Source: Caldithrix sp.
Lineage (GTDB): Bacteria; Calditrichota; Calditrichia; Calditrichales; Calditrichaceae
Direction of reading: 5' to 3'
Length of the DNA: 45,609 bases
Assembly: GCA_020720405.1 (NCBI GenBank)
Contig: DYOS01000009.1
Span: forward strand, 1 to 45,609
The first letter of the stretch is position 1. Every line of letters begins with the position of its first letter. This document shows, one piece after another, positions 1-8,087 of the stretch. The notes under the pieces were generated by a model, which was not told the origin of the DNA, did not search any database, and worked only from the letters and a program-made list of their open reading frames with translations. Position numbers and translations under genes: made by a program.

Positions 1-458
1 AGTATCACTTCCTTACATTATTGTCATGCCGATCCCGCCCATGCGGGACATGCCGACTTGTTTCGGCATCCAAAGAATATCACCCTGAAATAGACCCTGA
101 TTCAAGTTCAAGGTGACATTTCGGTCTTTTCGGTGTCGATCGGTGGCTACTTTTTCTTTTTGAGATTTCTCCTCTCCCGCCCGGGCGGGATCGTTCGAAG
201 ACTTGTCCCGCTCCGGCGGGATGACGAACTGAGGGCATTCTTCAATTCCCGGGTCCGAATTCCGATTTCGTGTTAATTCGTGAAAATTTGAGAAATTCGT
301 GGACAAAAATTTTTGGATTCTTCAATTCCCAATTCCATGTTCCGTTTAGTAATTGCCCCTCCAACCAAAATATTTTTCGTTTCAACCCTCAAAAGTTTCT
401 TCTAAGATTTCATTATTTTAAACCGATTTAAAATCTAATAATTAAAATTCGGTACCGG
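1..458. other. Intergenic region with palindromes, no convincing gene
   Basis: No convincing coding sequence is present. The left half (about 33-221) carries three copies of the palindrome TCCCGC-N4-GCGGGA. The right half (about 237-330) carries short direct repeats: a 14-mer ATTCTTCAATTCCC at 237-250 and again at 317-330, and AATTCGTG at 275-282 and 294-301. The last 100 bases are AT-rich and probably hold the promoter of the sensor gene, but I cannot assign -35 and -10 boxes. An open frame on the minus strand crosses the palindromes and looks fortuitous. Confidence 0.7.
33..221. repeat. Three REP-like palindromes TCCCGC-N4-GCGGGA
   Basis: Perfect inverted repeats with 6-bp arms and a 4-bp centre lie at 33-48 (centre CCAT), 175-190 (centre CCGG) and 206-221 (centre TCCG). 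The arms are identical and only the centre varies. This is the pattern of dispersed extragenic palindromes that form hairpins in RNA or serve as protein sites. A further 7-bp inverted repeat, ATGCCGA/TCGGCAT at 50-56 and 63-69, sits next to the first copy. Whether the family is dispersed through the genome cannot be seen from this window. Confidence 0.7.
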
Positions 459-3400
459 ATGAAACTACTCAACCTTATTTCTATTTTAATCTGTCTTGCC
501 GCCGGAAGTCTGGTTTACGGGCAAAATTACAAATTTTCATCCAAAACCATCCGGGATGGTTTGTCTCAGGCGACTGTTACGGGAATTGTTCAGGATAGGT
601 ACGGCTTTCTGTGGTTTGGGACTCAGGACGGTCTGAACAGGTTTGACGGTTATAGTTTTAAGGTTTACCGCCATCAGTTGGATGATACGACCAGTCTTCA
701 GGAGAACTGGATTACGGCTATGGCCACCGATTCCCGGGGCAGAATTTTTCTAGGTACCAACAGTGGCTTTGTACAATATTTCAACCCGGATGATAATCTG
801 TTCCGGAATATTCCGGTTCAGAAAATTTTCCCCGGCGTAAACCAGATCATCCAAATCGTTATTGGGCAGAATGACCAGATTTGGTTGCTGACCAATGAGG
901 GACTGCTTTTAATACCCGATCCGGAGCAAACCGGACAGACCAAAATGATAATCCCTGTTCAGGAAATCGGGATAACCCGGCTTGGTTTGTGTGCTGAAAA
1001 GAAACTTCTGATCAGCACTGTCACGGGTGGGGTTCTGCATCAAAATGGCGAAAACAGAGCACCAATTTCCGGAACCGGACAATTTGGCCCAACCAGCCTG
1101 GCTTTTTCCGATTCACTTGGCCGGTTCTGGTTTACCACCCGGGACGGCCGGCTCTTCCGCAAGGATAGTCTGAATTCTCCCGACCGGCCAGAGTTAATTC
1201 TACAGGGTTATCGGTTCAGAGATGCTTCCGTTGCCGATGACGGTGAAATCTGGCTGGCAGCGGATGAGGCCTTGATCCACTTTAACACTTCGACCGGAAT
1301 AACCCAAATAAGCAACGATGAATTTTACCGGAATGGTATTGCCGGACGGTTTCCCCAGTTCCTCTTTCATGATCATAATAATATTCTGTGGATCGGTTTT
1401 TTGACCGATGGTCTGGCCCGGTTGATCCCGAATTCCGACCGGTTGCTCAGTTTCCCATCCAGCCGCGAAGAAGCACAAACCCTGCCCGACATCAATATCT
1501 GGACCATGGCCAGCCTGGATGATAATAATTTCTGGCTCGGTACCGATGCTGGTCTTCTCGAATTGTCACTTGACAAAATGCATCTTTCTTTACCGCAATC
1601 AGCCGGACTGCGCCAGGTACTGGAAAAACAGGTGGTCAGGAATCTGTTCATCTCTGACGGCTGGTTGTATATCGGTACGGACGGAGCCGGCATCTACCGT
1701 TTCCATCCGCCAAGCGGACATATTGAGCACTATCCTGAACCGCAGGCAATCCGATCATTTTATGAGGATCAAAATGGAATACTTTGGGTCGGTTCGCTGA
1801 CCGGGTTGTACACATGGGATAGAGATCGGAAAGGCTTCACCAGGTATCATTTTCAGAATCCGGTTTGGAATGAAACCCGGATCAGTCTAATTGATCAAGC
1901 GGGAGAGGGACAAATCTGGCTGGGTACTTATGGCAATGGATTGCTAAATTTCGATCCGCGCAGTGGTCAGGTTCAGCAGTTTAAACATCAGCCGGGGGAC
2001 TCTTCCAGCCTGAGTGATAACAGTATTCTTTCGGTTCTGACCATGCCCGATGGCCAGGTTTGGGTAGGGACTTTTATTGGTCTGAACCGGTTTGATCCGC
2101 TAACCCAAAAGTTCAGTCGCTGCCGGGCGCTGGAAATGGGCGGGGATGATGTGGTTTATTCGCTTTTAGCAGACAGCGCCGGTCATATCTGGATTAGCCA
2201 GAACAATGGCATTGCCCATTTTGATCCGCTGCGAAACAAATCGATCCGAAATTTTAACATGGATGACGGATTGCCCAACAATGAGTTCAATAAAGGGGCT
2301 TTTTATAAAACAAAGACCGGCGATCTGCTGTTCGGGGGCATTACCGGGCTGGTTCTGATAAAACTCCATGATGCGTCCGCTAACTCTGTCAAACCGTCGG
2401 TGGTATTCACAGATTTCCGTATTTTTAATCAGAGTACAGGAACTGAACATGAATTAAACCGGAAGCCATATATTGTCCTGTCCTATGATCAGAATTATTT
2501 CAGTCTCGAATTTGCGGCGCTTGACTATTCCAATCCGGCAAAAAATACCTATAGCTGGAAAATGTCCGGACTTGAGGAGCAGTGGCATTCGCCGACGAAT
2601 GAACATCGCGCCTATTATACAAACATGCCGCCGGGAGAATATGAGTTCATTGTCCGGGCTGCGAATAGTGAAGGGGTCTGGAATGAGACCGGGCGTTCAG
2701 TCAGAATAAGTATCGTTCCGCCCTTCTGGATGACAACGGTTTTCCGTGTCTTTGTTCTACTTATGACAATCCTTCTGGCTGTCGGATTTTACCTGCGCCG
2801 GGTTTATGTACTTAAAAAAAATCAGAGGGCGCTGCGTGAAGAAGTTGACCGGCAGACCAGTGAAATACGGGAAAAGAATGACCGGCTGCTGGCTGCTCAG
2901 AAAGAATCGGACATTATCTTTAACAATATCTCCGAAGGCTTGTTTATTCTCAGTTCCGATTTGCAGATCGGTGATAAATATTCTGCTTCCCTCACCGAAT
3001 TGCTTGGTTTGGCGGAGCCGGCCGGGAAATCGGTATTTGATGTTCTGCAAAATCAGCTCAACCCCGGCCAATTGCAGAGTGTCCGTGAATTTTTCGAACT
3101 AATGTTTATTACCAGTGTCGATGAGGATACCATCAGACAGTTAAACCCGCTCATGATGCTGGAAATAAAACCGTTGACTAAACAGGCCAATTTTGCCGAC
3201 AGCCGGTTTTTACGTCTCGAGTTTTCACGCATCCGCTCGGCTGCCGGTCAGATCGAACACCTGCTTTGCACCGTTGTTGAGATTACAGAAGAAGTGCTTT
3301 TGGCCCGGCAGCTGGAGGAAAAAGAAGAACAAAACAAACGACACATGGAATGGCTGTTTAATATTCTGCATGTCGATGCCGGTTTGCTTCAGGAATTTTT

Positions 3401-4316
3401 AGACAGCGCCGAATCAGAACTGCTCGAATTGGAAGAGGGTTTCCGGGAAATTTTCAACCCGGATGATTTCAAAGCTGTATTGCAGAATGCCTTTCGTACC
3501 ATGCACCTGCTCAAGGGTAATGCTGCCCTCCTCGATCTTGGCTTTTTTGTCCGCAAATCCCATGATTTCGAAAATCTGATCCAGAAACTACAGAATAAGC
3601 CCGGTCTGCAGGGTTCCGATTTTGTGCCTTTGATCATGCGTCTGCATGAAATTAAGGATATGATTAAAGAAATTAACAGCCTTATCCTGCGCATGAGCGA
3701 GATTATGAAACAACTCAGGCCGCGCCGTGAACGGGAAACGAAAATGTTTTTTGATACCCTGCACACTATGGTTAAGAATATCAGTGAAAGACTAAACAAA
3801 CATGTTGAAATGGATCTGGAAAATTTTGATCCGACTCTCGTACCCTTTAAGCAGCGCTATCTGATAAAAGAAGTGATTGCCCAATTTATCCGGAATTCTC
3901 TGGTTCATGGTATCGAATCAACCGATGAACGGATTCTTCTGGAAAAACCAAGGTCGGGTAAGATAAAAATCGAAACCATGGCAAACACTTCAGGGATTGA
4001 ACTTATCTATAGTGACGACGGGCGTGGTCTGCAACTGGATTTGATCCGCAAAAAAGCGTTACGTCTGGCATTGGTCGATGAACAAACCGTAAATAATGCT
4101 TCAGCGGCAGAAATCTCGGGATTGATCTTCCTGCCCGGCCTGTCAACCGCGCCGAAAATTGATGAATATGCCGGCCGGGGCATTGGTCTGGATGTAGTAA
4201 AAGCCAAACTGAATAAAAATAATGCAGATATTGTTGTCACTTCAAAAGAAGGCAGTTTTTGCCAGTTCAATATTGTTTTTAATCCGCAGGAAGAAGCACT
4301 GGAGGCTCATAGATGA
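459..4316 (+). CDS. Membrane sensor kinase: Reg_prop propeller, Y_Y_Y, PAS, Hpt, CheA-type kinase core
   Basis: This is a 1285-residue sensor histidine kinase. A signal peptide (about 1-21) is followed by repeated Reg_prop-like blades (about 25-660, recurring W-F/V-G-T motifs), a Y_Y_Y domain (about 680-750) and a single membrane helix (about 760-782). The cytoplasmic part has a coiled coil, a PAS-like domain (about 816-945) and an Hpt-like domain with phosphoacceptor motif HLLKGNA (His1016). It ends in a CheA-type ATPase with N box RNSLVHGIE (Asn1146), G1 DDGRG (1186-1190) and G2 AGRGIGLDVV (from 1238). Common Reg_prop/Y_Y_Y sensors use a HisKA kinase; this core matches CheA, but I see no C-terminal CheW-binding domain, receiver or AraC domain. 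The stop overlaps the next gene (ATGA), so the receiver downstream is probably its substrate. The ligand is unknown; in Bacteroidetes, such propellers often sense glycans. Confidence 0.88.
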   Translation: MKLLNLISILICLAAGSLVYGQNYKFSSKTIRDGLSQATVTGIVQDRYGFLWFGTQDGLNRFDGYSFKVYRHQLDDTTSLQENWITAMATDSRGRIFLGTNSGFVQYFNPDDNLFRNIPVQKIFPGVNQIIQIVIGQNDQIWLLTNEGLLLIPDPEQTGQTKMIIPVQEIGITRLGLCAEKKLLISTVTGGVLHQNGENRAPISGTGQFGPTSLAFSDSLGRFWFTTRDGRLFRKDSLNSPDRPELILQGYRFRDASVADDGEIWLAADEALIHFNTSTGITQISNDEFYRNGIAGRFPQFLFHDHNNILWIGFLTDGLARLIPNSDRLLSFPSSREEAQTLPDINIWTMASLDDNNFWLGTDAGLLELSLDKMHLSLPQSAGLRQVLEKQVVRNLFISDGWLYIGTDGAGIYRFHPPSGHIEHYPEPQAIRSFYEDQNGILWVGSLTGLYTWDRDRKGFTRYHFQNPVWNETRISLIDQAGEGQIWLGTYGNGLLNFDPRSGQVQQFKHQPGDSSSLSDNSILSVLTMPDGQVWVGTFIGLNRFDPLTQKFSRCRALEMGGDDVVYSLLADSAGHIWISQNNGIAHFDPLRNKSIRNFNMDDGLPNNEFNKGAFYKTKTGDLLFGGITGLVLIKLHDASANSVKPSVVFTDFRIFNQSTGTEHELNRKPYIVLSYDQNYFSLEFAALDYSNPAKNTYSWKMSGLEEQWHSPTNEHRAYYTNMPPGEYEFIVRAANSEGVWNETGRSVRISIVPPFWMTTVFRVFVLLMTILLAVGFYLRRVYVLKKNQRALREEVDRQTSEIREKNDRLLAAQKESDIIFNNISEGLFILSSDLQIGDKYSASLTELLGLAEPAGKSVFDVLQNQLNPGQLQSVREFFELMFITSVDEDTIRQLNPLMMLEIKPLTKQANFADSRFLRLEFSRIRSAAGQIEHLLCTVVEITEEVLLARQLEEKEEQNKRHMEWLFNILHVDAGLLQEFLDSAESELLELEEGFREIFNPDDFKAVLQNAFRTMHLLKGNAALLDLGFFVRKSHDFENLIQKLQNKPGLQGSDFVPLIMRLHEIKDMIKEINSLILRMSEIMKQLRPRRERETKMFFDTLHTMVKNISERLNKHVEMDLENFDPTLVPFKQRYLIKEVIAQFIRNSLVHGIESTDERILLEKPRSGKIKIETMANTSGIELIYSDDGRGLQLDLIRKKALRLALVDEQTVNNASAAEISGLIFLPGLSTAPKIDEYAGRGIGLDVVKAKLNKNNADIVVTSKEGSFCQFNIVFNPQEEALEAHR

Positions 4317-4675
4317 AAAAAATACTGATCGTTGATGATTCATCCATTATCCGGAAAGTGATCGAGAAAAACCTTTCCGAATATGAGATTGAAATTGTTG
4401 GTGGCGCGGGGGACGGGTTAACCGCCCTGGAAATGTTCAGTAAATACAAACCGGATATCGTCACCCTTGATATCACCATGCCGGAAATGGACGGACTGAC
4501 CGTTCTGGAAAAAATGCTGATCATAAAACCGGATACAAAAATCATAGTCATCACCGCTTTGACTGATAAAAGCACAGGCATCAGGGCGATTAAAATGGGC
4601 GCTAAAAGTTTTGTCGGCAAACCCTTTACAGCCGCTCTTCTCAAAGCAACGTTTGAAAAACAATTAAGCGAATAG
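4313..4675 (+). CDS. CheY-like single-domain response regulator
   Basis: A 120-residue stand-alone receiver domain with no output domain. The acidic pocket is Asp8-Asp9, the phosphoacceptor Asp53 (TLDITMPEMDG), the switch threonine Thr81 and the conserved lysine Lys103 (KPF). Its ATG overlaps the sensor stop by 4 bp, and a CheX-like phosphatase gene follows, so the three probably form one phosphorelay: His1016 or the CheA-type core phosphorylates Asp53 and CheX removes the phosphate. Output is presumably by protein-protein contact; a flagellar motor target is not supported by anything in the window. Confidence 0.93.
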   Translation: MKKILIVDDSSIIRKVIEKNLSEYEIEIVGGAGDGLTALEMFSKYKPDIVTLDITMPEMDGLTVLEKMLIIKPDTKIIVITALTDKSTGIRAIKMGAKSFVGKPFTAALLKATFEKQLSE

Positions 4676-4683
4676 GTGAAGTG

Positions 4684-5130
4684 ATGAAAGAAAGCGATCT
4701 GCACATTTTTATAGACTCGGCCCTCAATTACTTCCGCGAGGTAACCCAGGAACCGGCTGAAGCGGGAATACCCTATTTAAAAGATGAGAAACCGGTAGTC
4801 CTCGAATTCTCCGGCATCATCGGCATATCCGGTAGAAGAAAAGGCAGTGTTTACCTGACCACAAGCGTCGAAATGTTAAAAAAATTAGGTGAAATAATTC
4901 TCGGCAGCGATGAACTGGGCAGCGATGAGCTGAAAGACCTGGTCGGTGAGGTTGCCAATACCATTTCCGGAAATGCCCGCAAGGAACTCGGAGCGGAGTT
5001 CATGATTTCCGTTCCGGTGGTAGTTGAAGGTTCTGCCCGTGATATTAAATTGCCATCGGATATCCCCACCTTCGTTATACCACTGCGCTGGAAAAAGCAG
5101 AAAGCCTACCTGGTTATTTGTCTCGAATAA
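4684..5130 (+). CDS. cheX: CheX-like chemotaxis phosphatase
   Basis: A 148-residue protein of the CheC/CheX/FliY phosphatase family, closest to CheX, which dephosphorylates CheY-P. The catalytic ExxN signature is visible as GEVANTISGNA, with Glu89 and Asn92. An in-frame GTG lies at 4681, but the ATG at 4684 is better placed behind AGG at 4674-4676, so I chose it. There are 8 bp between this start and the receiver stop. A perfect in-frame duplication GSDEL-GSDEL lies at residues 74-83, just before the catalytic helix. The partner is probably the adjacent receiver. No other chemotaxis gene is in the window. Confidence 0.87.
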   Translation: MKESDLHIFIDSALNYFREVTQEPAEAGIPYLKDEKPVVLEFSGIIGISGRRKGSVYLTTSVEMLKKLGEIILGSDELGSDELKDLVGEVANTISGNARKELGAEFMISVPVVVEGSARDIKLPSDIPTFVIPLRWKKQKAYLVICLE

Positions 5131-5257
5131 TCAATGGGCTGGCTTGAAATACAGGAAACCCGGAATTAGTTTGAGCAGCTTTGCCGGACAGCCTTCAAAT
5201 TTTGTCGGCTCAACACAGACGGTCCGGTCCGGATTTCTGACCTTGAGAAAGTTATAA

Positions 5258-6847
5258 ATGCGAACTTATTTATTGTTATCCCTTCTGCCGTTGCTGCTTA
5301 GTGCCCAAACCATTCCGCCCGGTTATTACGATTCCGCTGCCGGAAAAAGCGGAGCTGTTCTGAAAACTGCCCTGTATCAGATTATTAAAAACCCGCAGGT
5401 CGATTCCTACGATGGTTTGTGGAATGACTTCTGGGAAACGGATGTCCGCTCCGATCATACGATCTGGGATATTTATTCCAATATCCACTGGGCCAGCACT
5501 TCCAGCCAGTGTGGTAACTACAATAGTGAAGGTGACTGCTACAACCGCGAGCATTCCTTTCCCCAATCCTGGTTTAATGAAAGCAAACCGATGAAATCGG
5601 ATCTGTTTCATATTTATCCAACGGATGGATATGTCAATGGCAAGCGCAGTAATTATCCCTTCGGGGAAGTGGAAACGCCAACCTATACTTCCGGCAATGG
5701 CAGCAAACTCGGCCCCAATACCACGGAAGGTTATAGCGGAACGGTCTTTGAACCGGTTGATGAGTACAAGGGCGACCTGGCCCGGACCTATTTTTATATG
5801 GCCACCTGCTATGAAAATCTGGTTGCAGGCTGGGAACAGAATGAAGCCAATGCCGATGCCGTTCTGAATGGCACAACTTTCCCGGCTTTTGAAAACTGGA
5901 CTTTGGAACTTCTTCAGGCCTGGGATGTGCAGGACCCGGTTTCACAAAAAGAAATAGATCGGAACGAAGCGATTTACCTGATTCAGGAAAACCGCAATCC
6001 ATTTATCGATCATCCGGAATATGCTTCGCAAATCTGGTCGGAAAGCCAGCCGGAAGAGGAGATCATTATTCAGGAAAATTTTGAGGATGCTCTGGCCCAG
6101 AACTGGACTTTTTACTCCCTGGCCAGCAATAAAAACTGGGAAATCCTGAACTTGAGCAGCGGAGCCGGCGGCACAGCGTACTATACAGAAATTAACGGTT
6201 ACAACGGTGATTCAGCCAGCAACGACTGGCTTATTTCACCCGCCTTCAGTCTCAGTTCTGTGAGCGCCCCGCATCTCGACCTTTACCTGTACCGGCGATA
6301 TAGCGGGCCCGATTTGCAGCTGATGATTTCGACAAACTACACCTCCGGAAACGATCCGGGCACGGCTTCGTGGCAGACTCTGAATTTTTCCGTGCCGTCT
6401 GAACAAAGCTGGACACTAAACTCCATTGATCTGTCCGCCTTTACCGGGCAAAATGAGGTACATATTGCCGGTCACTATATTTCCAATGGCACCAGCAGCG
6501 GAACGGCCGCCCTGTGGCGGATGGATGAATTCAGCATCCGTGCGGCACCGCTTGCTCTGCCCGATCCTGCGGATGATCAGCATCCGGGGCAGTTTCTGCT
6601 GATCAGGGCCTGGCCGAATCCGTTTAATCAACAGGTTTTGGTGCAGATTGAAAATCCTGGGAAGAATTTACAATTGGGTGTTTTTAATATTTCCGGTCAA
6701 TCTGTCTTTACACTTCAACCCTCAGTTTTACCTGGTCAGCCCTGGCAATTCCGCTGGGATGCGGCTGGTCAGCCGTCCGGTGTGTATTTTGTGCGGGCGA
6801 TTAACGGTGGTCAGCAGGCCGTTCAAAAACTTATTCTGATCCGGTAA
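5258..6847 (+). CDS. Secreted endonuclease I family nuclease with T9SS-type C-terminal domain
   Basis: A 529-residue secreted nuclease. The N-terminal signal peptide (about 1-17) is followed by an endonuclease I (EndA/NucM-like) domain, about 20-265. The family hallmarks are present: NREHSFPQSWF with the catalytic His, SDLFHIYPTDG, NGKRSNYPFGEV, KGDLARTYFYM and ENRNPFIDHPEY. These enzymes cut DNA and RNA non-specifically outside the cell. A choice-of-anchor/MAM-like beta domain follows (about 270-435, WTFYS...NDWLISPAF). The last ~80 residues (RAWPNPFNQQ...GVYFVRAING...KLILIR) look like a type IX secretion sorting domain. A 127-bp gap separates it from cheX; the next gene begins 1 bp after its stop. 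Confidence 0.92.
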   Translation: MRTYLLLSLLPLLLSAQTIPPGYYDSAAGKSGAVLKTALYQIIKNPQVDSYDGLWNDFWETDVRSDHTIWDIYSNIHWASTSSQCGNYNSEGDCYNREHSFPQSWFNESKPMKSDLFHIYPTDGYVNGKRSNYPFGEVETPTYTSGNGSKLGPNTTEGYSGTVFEPVDEYKGDLARTYFYMATCYENLVAGWEQNEANADAVLNGTTFPAFENWTLELLQAWDVQDPVSQKEIDRNEAIYLIQENRNPFIDHPEYASQIWSESQPEEEIIIQENFEDALAQNWTFYSLASNKNWEILNLSSGAGGTAYYTEINGYNGDSASNDWLISPAFSLSSVSAPHLDLYLYRRYSGPDLQLMISTNYTSGNDPGTASWQTLNFSVPSEQSWTLNSIDLSAFTGQNEVHIAGHYISNGTSSGTAALWRMDEFSIRAAPLALPDPADDQHPGQFLLIRAWPNPFNQQVLVQIENPGKNLQLGVFNISGQSVFTLQPSVLPGQPWQFRWDAAGQPSGVYFVRAINGGQQAVQKLILIR

Positions 6848-6848
6848 C

Positions 6849-8087
6849 GTGGCTACCAGTTCGATGTCGGATATTCTGATTACCGGAGCCGGTCCGGCCG
6901 GACTGAGTGCCGCCCACTGGCTGAGCCGGCAGCACATACCCCATCTCCTCATCGACCAAAGCAGTTTTCCCCGTGATAAAATTTGTGGTGATGCCATCAG
7001 TGAAAAAGTATTGCTCGAACTGGAGGCACTATGGCCGGGTTCGTCAGCCGGGCTTGGTAAAAATCCCGCCTTTCATCCCAGTTTCGGGGTTCGTTTTGTC
7101 GCCCCCGATGGCACCGAAGTTCAAATCCCGTTTAAGGAGAACCCTGAAAATCCGGCTGGCTATGTGGTGCCGCGCCTCGAATTTGATCATTTTCTGGCCC
7201 AAAAACTGGACAGCGATTACACAACTGCTTTATGGAACAGCCGGGTGACCGGTCTGACCAAAACGGAGCTAGGTGAAATTCAGCTCGAAATTGGGAATGG
7301 AGCTTCCACCCGGCGGATAACAACCCGCCTGCTGATTGATGCCAGCGGTGAACGGGCCGTGGTTCGCAAAAAACTGCTCAGGCAGCCGTTCAGCAGGCAG
7401 CATTTCTCTGCCGGTCTGCGCTCGTATTATGACGGCATCCGTGGTCTGCATAAACAGGGCTTTATCGAATTGTTTTTCCTAAGCGAGGCGCAGCCTGGTT
7501 ATTTCTGGATTTTTCCGCAGGCAGAAGGCCGGGCCAATGTCGGCCTGGGTATTTTGTCTTCCACCGTCGCCAGAAAAAAAATCAATCTGCGCCGCTTGTT
7601 TTTTGATCTGATTGCGCATCATCCGGAGCTGAAGACCCGTTTTGCCGCTGCCCGTCCATTGACGGATCCAACCGGGTGGGGCTTGCCGCTGGGGTCGGAA
7701 AAAGGTCCGCGCAGCGGAGACCATTTTCTGCTGTGCGGTGATGCCGGAGCGCTGATAGATCCGTTTACCGGCGAGGGTATTGGCAATGCTCTGCTCAGCG
7801 GACGGCTGGCTGCTACACAAGCGGCCAAAGCACTTCAGGCCAATAATTTTTCCGCCTCCTTTCTGGCCGGGTATGATTCTGAATTAAACGCCCGGCTTAG
7901 GGATGAACTCCGGATAAGTTATTCATTACAACGTTTGGCAGCCCGCCCCTGGTTGTTTAACTTTGTCCTGCGCAAAGTCAGCCGCAGCCGCTTCCTGCAG
8001 CAGACCATCACCGGTATGTTCAGCAATGTGGATTCCCGGAAGCAATTCCGGAATCCTTTGTTTTACCTGAGGTTACTTTTCGGATAA
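6849..8087 (+). CDS. Geranylgeranyl reductase family FAD-dependent oxidoreductase
   Basis: A 412-residue flavoprotein of the geranylgeranyl reductase/GGR family, related to p-hydroxybenzoate-hydroxylase-fold enzymes. The N-terminal dinucleotide motif is GAGPAGLSAA (about 13-22), followed by the family motif FPRDKICGDA. The FAD motif CGDAGALIDPFTGEGIGNA lies at about 297-315. GGR members reduce isoprenoid double bonds, for example on menaquinone or lipid chains, but the substrate cannot be read here. Translation may start at GTG 6849 (used) or ATG 6864; neither has a good ribosome site. It is packed between two secreted-protein genes, and its stop overlaps the next ATG by 1 bp. Confidence 0.87.
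   Translation: MATSSMSDILITGAGPAGLSAAHWLSRQHIPHLLIDQSSFPRDKICGDAISEKVLLELEALWPGSSAGLGKNPAFHPSFGVRFVAPDGTEVQIPFKENPENPAGYVVPRLEFDHFLAQKLDSDYTTALWNSRVTGLTKTELGEIQLEIGNGASTRRITTRLLIDASGERAVVRKKLLRQPFSRQHFSAGLRSYYDGIRGLHKQGFIELFFLSEAQPGYFWIFPQAEGRANVGLGILSSTVARKKINLRRLFFDLIAHHPELKTRFAAARPLTDPTGWGLPLGSEKGPRSGDHFLLCGDAGALIDPFTGEGIGNALLSGRLAATQAAKALQANNFSASFLAGYDSELNARLRDELRISYSLQRLAARPWLFNFVLRKVSRSRFLQQTITGMFSNVDSRKQFRNPLFYLRLLFG

Noticed and set aside
13-306. 97-codon minus-strand open frame in the left intergenic region
   Set aside because: It runs through the palindromic and direct repeats, has no recognisable domain and a low-complexity charged composition, and opposes every gene in the window.
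3389-3799. 136-codon minus-strand open frame
   Set aside because: It lies antisense to the Hpt region of the sensor kinase. The composition is rich in Ser, Arg and Leu, as expected from the complement of real coding sequence.
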